Shown here piece by piece: positions 4,649 to 8,955 of a stretch of 8,955 nt of DNA (positions are counted from its first letter, which is position 1; each line of letters starts with the position of its first letter). The stretch is from Planctomycetaceae bacterium (GTDB taxonomy: Bacteria > Planctomycetota > Planctomycetia > Pirellulales > UBA1268), in assembly GCA_018694455.1 (NCBI GenBank), contig JABHNP010000231.1:1-8955 (forward strand), given 5' to 3'. Position numbers and translations under genes: made by a program. The notes under the pieces are model-generated. The model worked only from the letters and a program-made list of their open reading frames with translations, had not been told where the DNA came from and did not search any database.

Positions 4649-7201
4649 ATGTCGCACCGACCCGGATTTTACGAGCGATACAGTGTTTGGATTCTCGCTG
4701 TCTTAGTCTTTTTGCTTCCCATGGTTGTTGTAGGAGCAATTAAGGCCAAAGGCAATAATCGCAATGACGTAAAAGGATGGCTCCCTCTGGAATATCCAGA
4801 GACCAAAACATACCGCTTCTTTCGAGAAAATTTTCAAGGTGAAGAATTTATTCTTGTGAGTTGGGTTGGGTGCACGATGGACGATCCTCGCCTTGAGTTA
4901 CTTGCGAGAAAGTTGCTGCCGCCACCTGAAGAAGCATCTCGTATTGACCGGCCAATCTTTTTCAAGACAGCTCAGACTGGTCCCCGAGCCGTTGAGCGAA
5001 TGACCGAAGAACCACTGAATCTCGATACAGAAGAAGCCGTTGACAGACTTACCGGGGCACTCATCGGTGATATTGATCCACAAGATGAACAGACCCGTGG
5101 AGAAAATAATGCTGCAGATTTGACGGAAGCAGAAGTTGATGACCTTCAGACCTGCCTTGTTCTGACACTTTCAGATGCGGCACGGGCTAATCTTCACGGC
5201 GCAATCGATACCATAAAAAATGTTGCTGTCGAAGAGTGTGGTATTCCCGAAGAAACACTGCACATGGGCGGCCCACCCGTTGACAATGTATCAATTGATC
5301 GCGCCGGTCAGACGAGCGTTACTTTACTCTTTGGACTTTCTCTTGTTGTCGGATTTTTTGTCAGCTGGTGGAGTCTAAAAAGCAAAATGCTTGTTGGACT
5401 TGTACTCGCGTCCGGCGTTTATAGTATGTTCGCTAGCCTCGCGATTGTGTGGTATTCGGGTTATCCCGTTGATGCGATCCTTCTTACCATGCCATCCCTT
5501 GTCTATGTCGCAACAACCAGTGGAGCAATTCACCTTGCCAACTATTACCGTGACCAATTAGCCGAAACAGGAGTGCTAAAAGGTGCTGCTGGTGCTTCAG
5601 TACGTCATGCTCTTCTACCACTCTCTTTAGCAACAGGTACAACCGCTGTGGGACTGGCAACGCTCGCTGTGAGTGTTCTTGTCCCAATCAAAATGTTTGG
5701 TATCTTTTCAGCAATCGGGGTTGTTGTAAGTTTCATCATTTTGATTACGTTCATGCCTGCGTGCCTCGAACTGTTCCCACCGAAACTGCGTCTCGGCACG
5801 GAATCTGGTGATGACACTAATGACACATGGCGACCCATCGAAGAAAGCCCGTGGTGGGGTGTCGGGCATTGGATCACACGACACAACATTGCAATCGCCA
5901 CAATCTGTCTCATTGTCATGGCAGGGATCGGTTATGGAATGACCCGTGTCGAAAGTAGCGTTCAGCTCATGAGGCTATTTTCTCCTCAAGCGCGGATTCG
6001 ACAAGATTATCGCTGGCTTGAAAAAAACCTTGGGCCCCTTGTGCCTATGGAAATACTCATTCGGTGTGACCAGGAAGAGTGTGACCTCAACTTCCTTGAA
6101 CGAATGGAACTTGTAGACGAGATACAGCGCGAAATAGGTGAACTCGGCGAAGTTGGTAGCTCTCTCTCAACGGTTACCTTTGGTCGTAGTCTCGATGTCG
6201 GTGGTGGTGGAATTGGTGGGGCTGCTGGTCGTGTATTCGGTCTCAACGCCAGAACACGACGGAGCGTGCTAAACCGTAGGCTTGTTGCTCACCGCGATGA
6301 ATTTCTTGATGGAGACTATTTGCGTGAAGCCAAAGTAGAAAGCGAAGAAGGGATTCGTGATCAGGAACTGTGGAGGATCAGTGCTCGTGTGAGTGCAACA
6401 AAAGAAGTTGATTACGCGGACTTCAAACGGGACTTACAGTCCAAGATAGATCCCATCCTTGCGAGCTATGACGCTGACGGAACGCAAGGAATTTCAGTTG
6501 ACTACACTGGTCTTGTTCCGTTGGTTTATAAAGCACAGCATTCGTTGCTTGATGGACTCATTGTTGGCTTTATCAGTGACTTTGCGATTATTGTTCTGGT
6601 CATGGTACTTCTTTGCCGCGCCGCTTCAGCAGGGCTTGTGCTGCTACTTCCTGCTGCCTTTCCTGCTGTCGTTGTTTTCGGAGGGATGGGATGGGGAAAT
6701 GCACTTCTTCAAAGCTTCGGTACCGGAAATCTACTCATAGATATCGGTACTGTAATGGCCCCGTGCGTTGCCCTTGGTGTTACCGTCGATGACGTTGTTC
6801 ATTTTATGCTTTGGTTTAGACGAGGCATCTCTGATGGCATGGATCGTAAAGAAGCCACCATGTTGGCGTATAAAGGCTGTGCTCGAGCGATGTACCAGAG
6901 TTGGGGTGTTATTGGTATTGGTTTATCCGTGTTTTCACTCTCACCGTTTGGACCAACACAACGATTTGGTCATATGATGCTCGCCATGCTCACTGTCGCA
7001 TTGGTTGGAAATCTTGTGTTGCTTCCAGCATTATTAGCTGGACCACTTGGTGATATTTTTGGATGGAGCGTTCTCCGACTTAATCAAAAGAAGTCTGAAA
7101 AGAACAGTCAGCGTAGGGTTAAATCTGAGGCAGGAACAGACACTCTTCCTCAACCTCACGTGTTGCCAGAGCCGGCAACAAAGCAGGTTGTTCATGCCTG
7201 A
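4649..7201 (+). CDS. RND/MMPL-type inner-membrane transporter
   Basis: An 850-residue member of the RND superfamily, built from two repeats that each give one transmembrane helix, a large extracytoplasmic domain and five more helices. The helices lie near residue 13-31, then 225-375 (five), near 412-431, then 635-805 (five); extracytoplasmic domains fill about 35-220 and 435-630. The second repeat carries GVTVDDVVHF (710-719) with D714/D715, the expected site of a proton-relay pair. The matching place in the first repeat is TTSGAIH (289-295) without acids. A glycine-rich patch GGGGIGGAAG lies near residue 520. The tail after about 806 is basic and soluble. Substrate unknown; lipids or hydrophobic compounds are usual for the MMPL branch. 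No periplasmic adaptor or outer-membrane channel gene is adjacent. ATG has only a weak upstream AGAG. The 3' end overlaps the rlmI-like gene. Confidence 0.88.
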   Translation: MSHRPGFYERYSVWILAVLVFLLPMVVVGAIKAKGNNRNDVKGWLPLEYPETKTYRFFRENFQGEEFILVSWVGCTMDDPRLELLARKLLPPPEEASRIDRPIFFKTAQTGPRAVERMTEEPLNLDTEEAVDRLTGALIGDIDPQDEQTRGENNAADLTEAEVDDLQTCLVLTLSDAARANLHGAIDTIKNVAVEECGIPEETLHMGGPPVDNVSIDRAGQTSVTLLFGLSLVVGFFVSWWSLKSKMLVGLVLASGVYSMFASLAIVWYSGYPVDAILLTMPSLVYVATTSGAIHLANYYRDQLAETGVLKGAAGASVRHALLPLSLATGTTAVGLATLAVSVLVPIKMFGIFSAIGVVVSFIILITFMPACLELFPPKLRLGTESGDDTNDTWRPIEESPWWGVGHWITRHNIAIATICLIVMAGIGYGMTRVESSVQLMRLFSPQARIRQDYRWLEKNLGPLVPMEILIRCDQEECDLNFLERMELVDEIQREIGELGEVGSSLSTVTFGRSLDVGGGGIGGAAGRVFGLNARTRRSVLNRRLVAHRDEFLDGDYLREAKVESEEGIRDQELWRISARVSATKEVDYADFKRDLQSKIDPILASYDADGTQGISVDYTGLVPLVYKAQHSLLDGLIVGFISDFAIIVLVMVLLCRAASAGLVLLLPAAFPAVVVFGGMGWGNALLQSFGTGNLLIDIGTVMAPCVALGVTVDDVVHFMLWFRRGISDGMDRKEATMLAYKGCARAMYQSWGVIGIGLSVFSLSPFGPTQRFGHMMLAMLTVALVGNLVLLPALLAGPLGDIFGWSVLRLNQKKSEKNSQRRVKSEAGTDTLPQPHVLPEPATKQVVHA

Positions 7202-8417
7202 AAATGATGTGGCCTCAGCGGCACTTTCCGAGGCCACTGTCTTTATTAAGCCCAAGCGTGCGAGACCATTTTTTGGAAGGCATCCATGGGTTCTTGAGTC
7301 TGCAATTTTGCGTGTTGATGGAGAACCCACCAGTGGAGCAGTGGTCGACGTTGTCACACACGATGGCAACTTTATTGCCCGCGGTCTATGGAATGCATCA
7401 AGCCGAATCCGCATTAGACTCTACACATTTGTGGAGAACGAGGCTCTCGATGAGACCTTCTGGAGGACTCGCATCGAAAACGCTATTAGCTTGCGGCAAC
7501 ATTTTGGACTGCATTCCGAAAAAGGTGCCTGCCGGCTCATCAACAGCGAGGGCGATAGTCTTTCTGGCATCATTGTTGATCAATATGGCTCCTACCTCGC
7601 TTTGCAAGTCACGGCCCTTGCTATGGCTGAACGACTAGACCTGATCTGTGATAGCCTTGAGCATCTTCTTCATCCAAAAGGTATCCTGCTTCGTGGTGCC
7701 GAGCGAGGACTTGGGAAACTTGAAGGCCTGCACTTGCCCGACAGGCAGTTGCGTGGTGATCGCCCCGACGGACCAATCTTTGTCGAAGAACACGGTCTTC
7801 GTTTTGGTGTTGATCTCACTGAAGGTCAGAAAACAGGATATTACCTCGATCAACGAGAAAATCGTCAGGCTGCAGCAGCCTACGCAGCCGGAAGGCGTGT
7901 ATTAGACATGTTCTGCTATTCCGGTGGCTTTGGAGTTGCGAGTGCTGTTTCCGGTAATGCTGCTTCAGTTCTTTCAGTTGATTCAAGTATAAAAGCTGTT
8001 TCGCTAGCTCGAGCCAATGCCGAACTTAACAATGCAACGGCAATGTTAGTTGAACAGGCTGATGCCTTTGAAAAACTCTCGACTCTTCATGAAAAGGGTG
8101 AGAAATTTGGCATGGTTATACTCGATCCACCAAAATTCGCACGCAGTCGAGCATCTGCCTCTGACGCACTCCGTGCGTACCACCGTATTAATCGGCTAGG
8201 TGTGGACCTCCTTGAGCCTGGTGGCATTCTTGTAACGTGTAGCTGCTCTGGGGCTATCACACGCGATGATTTCTTAATGATGCTTTCAGCTGTTGGTCAA
8301 CGGAGTGGCCGCACATTACAGCTTCTTGAGCATCGCGGCGCTGCAATTGACCATCCTGTTAATCTGCACTGCCTGGAAGGCGAGTATCTGAAGTGCTCTA
8401 TCGTCCGAGTACAATAA
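7194..8417 (+). CDS. rlmI: Class I SAM-dependent rRNA methyltransferase, RlmI-like
   Basis: A 407-residue protein of the COG1092/RlmI family; E. coli RlmI (396 residues) methylates C1962 of 23S rRNA to m5C. The N-terminal PUA domain shows GRHPWVLESAI (27-37) and ARGLWNASSRIRIRLYTF-like sequence (about 62-79). The linker domain follows. The catalytic Rossmann domain has EGQKTGYYLDQREN (210-223), VLDMFCYSGGFG (236-247) as the SAM-binding loop, an acidic VDSS strand end, LDPPKF (310-315) and CSCSG (349-353). The chosen ATG overlaps the RND stop by eight bases and has AGG six bases upstream; an in-frame ATG at 7047 would run deep into the RND gene and add sequence absent from the family. Exact target base is inferred from family. 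The coupling to a transporter gene is probably positional rather than functional. Confidence 0.88.
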   Translation: MPENDVASAALSEATVFIKPKRARPFFGRHPWVLESAILRVDGEPTSGAVVDVVTHDGNFIARGLWNASSRIRIRLYTFVENEALDETFWRTRIENAISLRQHFGLHSEKGACRLINSEGDSLSGIIVDQYGSYLALQVTALAMAERLDLICDSLEHLLHPKGILLRGAERGLGKLEGLHLPDRQLRGDRPDGPIFVEEHGLRFGVDLTEGQKTGYYLDQRENRQAAAAYAAGRRVLDMFCYSGGFGVASAVSGNAASVLSVDSSIKAVSLARANAELNNATAMLVEQADAFEKLSTLHEKGEKFGMVILDPPKFARSRASASDALRAYHRINRLGVDLLEPGGILVTCSCSGAITRDDFLMMLSAVGQRSGRTLQLLEHRGAAIDHPVNLHCLEGEYLKCSIVRVQ

Positions 8418-8437
8418 GACGTCCGAGTACAATAAGA
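8402..8437. repeat. 18-bp perfect tandem duplication across a stop codon
   Basis: CGTCCGAGTACAATAAGA occurs at 8402-8419 and again, directly adjoining, at 8420-8437. The first copy encodes the last residues and TAA stop of the methyltransferase; because 18 is a multiple of three, the second copy supplies a second in-frame TAA six codons later. It looks like a recent slippage or duplication event. An 11-base match lies at 152-162. Confidence 0.9.
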
Positions 8438-8443
8438 GAAAAC

Positions 8444-8470
8444 CTAAGAACCGTACACTTAGATTTTTTT
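8444..8470. terminator. Possible bidirectional terminator between convergent genes
   Basis: CTAAG (8444-8448) pairs with CTTAG (8458-8462) around a 9-base loop. On the plus strand it is followed by ATTTTTTT (8463-8470), and on the minus strand by GTTTTCTCTT, so it could stop transcription from both sides. The stem is only five pairs and overlaps the last codons of the minus-strand gene, so this is a modest call. Confidence 0.4.
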
Positions 8471-8734
8471 GATCCTTGTAAACTCGTCAACCGTAACCGT
8501 TGTTAATTCGCCGTCATCTCTGGCAAGGATAAGGACATCACTGAAAACCTTATCGTCACTATTCCTCTGAAAGTGAAGCCCATGACGACGACGCTCTCTC
8601 CTTAAAACCTTGCCAACTGTTGCGGTGCTCCATTTGGCACTTGAACCAACCGTCACGCCATGGACCACTTCAATGCGGTCTCCCGGCTGAAGTTGGTCAT
8701 AGGCATCTCGTAATTCCTGCTCTGCTGCTTTCAT
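8459..8734 (-). CDS. Conserved small basic protein, SH3/KOW-like, function unknown
   Basis: A 91-residue protein. After a short N-terminal helix (1-15) comes GDRIEVVHGVTVG (19-31), a WSTATVGKVL strand pair (35-44), the very basic RRERRRHG (45-52), then DDKVFSDVLIL (60-70) and DDGELTTVTVDEFTRIKK (73-90). The pattern of short strands with a GDR turn and a basic edge suggests a small SH3-like beta barrel that could bind nucleic acid; this is inference. I associate this sequence type with planctomycete genomes, where it is annotated as hypothetical. It lacks a signal peptide and membrane segment. No other in-frame ATG exists before the upstream stop at 8762-8764. AGAG about ten bases upstream is a weak ribosome site. 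It lies 93 bases behind the truncated gene at the window edge, on the same strand. Confidence 0.8.
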   Translation of the reverse strand: MKAAEQELRDAYDQLQPGDRIEVVHGVTVGSSAKWSTATVGKVLRRERRRHGLHFQRNSDDKVFSDVLILARDDGELTTVTVDEFTRIKKI

Positions 8735-8791
8735 AATTATGGCTCTGGCCGCATGGGCTGACTATTTCAAACGGTCTGTTTTAGTTTCAAT

Positions 8792-8817
8792 CATCATGAT
8801 TTTCCATCATGATTTCC
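8792..8817. repeat. 13-bp tandem repeat with twin ATCATGAT palindromes
   Basis: CATCATGATTTTC (8792-8804) is followed directly by CATCATGATTTCC (8805-8817), one mismatch in 13. Each copy holds the palindrome ATCATGAT (8793-8800 and 8806-8813). The pair lies 59 bases upstream of the start of the 91-residue minus-strand gene, where an operator would be expected. A simple microsatellite-like duplication is the alternative. Confidence 0.6.
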
Positions 8818-8827
8818 ATGGGCTGGA

Positions 8828-8955
8828 TCAAACTTCTTTTGAGTCAATCCATTTCATCATCTTTCTCAAATGACGACCTGTTTCAGTCAACTTATGCTCC
8901 CGTTCCCGACGACGCGTAGCTTTGAACATTGCAGCACCAGCACGATTTTCAAGAA
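8828..8955 (-). CDS. C-terminal end of an unidentified basic protein (partial)
   Basis: A minus-strand frame runs from the window edge to TGA at 8830-8828, giving at least 42 residues that end in DSKEV. The visible part is rich in Arg and Lys (KATRRREREHK, then GRHLRKMMKW) and looks helical, as in nucleic-acid or ribosome-associated proteins. I do not recognise the family; ribosomal protein S21 was considered but the motifs do not fit. The start lies outside the window, although an internal ATG would leave only 33 residues. The other minus-strand frames close quickly, which supports this one weakly. Confidence 0.45.
   Translation of the reverse strand, partial: LENRAGAAMFKATRRREREHKLTETGRHLRKMMKWIDSKEV

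Noticed and set aside
7047..7193. Longer start for the methyltransferase
   Set aside because: It would overlap 155 bases of the RND gene and add 49 residues not typical of RlmI; the ATG at 7194 matches the family N-terminus.
1..8955. CRISPR array, transposon or prophage signals
   Set aside because: No spaced direct repeats, transposase, integrase or terminal inverted repeats were seen; the tandem repeats present are only two copies each.

Overview
The window looks like a chromosomal piece of a planctomycete (Planctomycetota, probably of the marine Pirellulaceae type). This is an inference from protein character, not from a marker gene. The signs are a FolK enzyme fused to a deoxynucleoside-kinase-like domain, an Lgt of the GRIGCFLNGCCYG type, a large two-repeat RND/MMPL protein with a divergent first half, a small basic SH3-like protein of a type I associate with planctomycetes, moderate GC content and long intergenic gaps. 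I see no phage, transposon, CRISPR, tRNA or rRNA.

Layout. Positions 1-887 hold no gene I recognise. This stretch is AT-rich and contains two perfect 8-bp hairpins, a possible promoter, a GC-rich island that folds into a long stem (593-683) and a terminator-like hairpin (807-825). Positions 888-4264 carry four plus-strand genes packed with gaps of 2, -7 and 1 bases: folK (with an extra C-terminal domain), panC, lgt and a CDGSH iron-sulfur protein. They are almost certainly one operon, joining folate synthesis, pantothenate/CoA synthesis, lipoprotein maturation and a small Fe-S protein. Positions 4265-4648 are a second gap, with another GC-rich segment that can fold into a multi-branched RNA.

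Positions 4649-8417 hold a second plus-strand unit, an 850-residue RND-type exporter overlapping by 8 bases a 407-residue RlmI-like 23S rRNA methyltransferase. The methyltransferase ends in an 18-bp tandem duplication that copies its stop codon. Positions 8459-8955 are on the minus strand and convergent with it: a 91-residue protein of unknown function and, upstream of that, the C-terminal end of a basic protein cut by the window edge. A small hairpin flanked by T-rich tracts on both strands sits between the converging genes.

No clear new defence or mobile system is visible. The best leads are the FolK fusion whose kinase-like domain has lost its Walker A lysine, the two structured intergenic islands, the divergent active-site positions of Lgt, and the small SH3-like protein.
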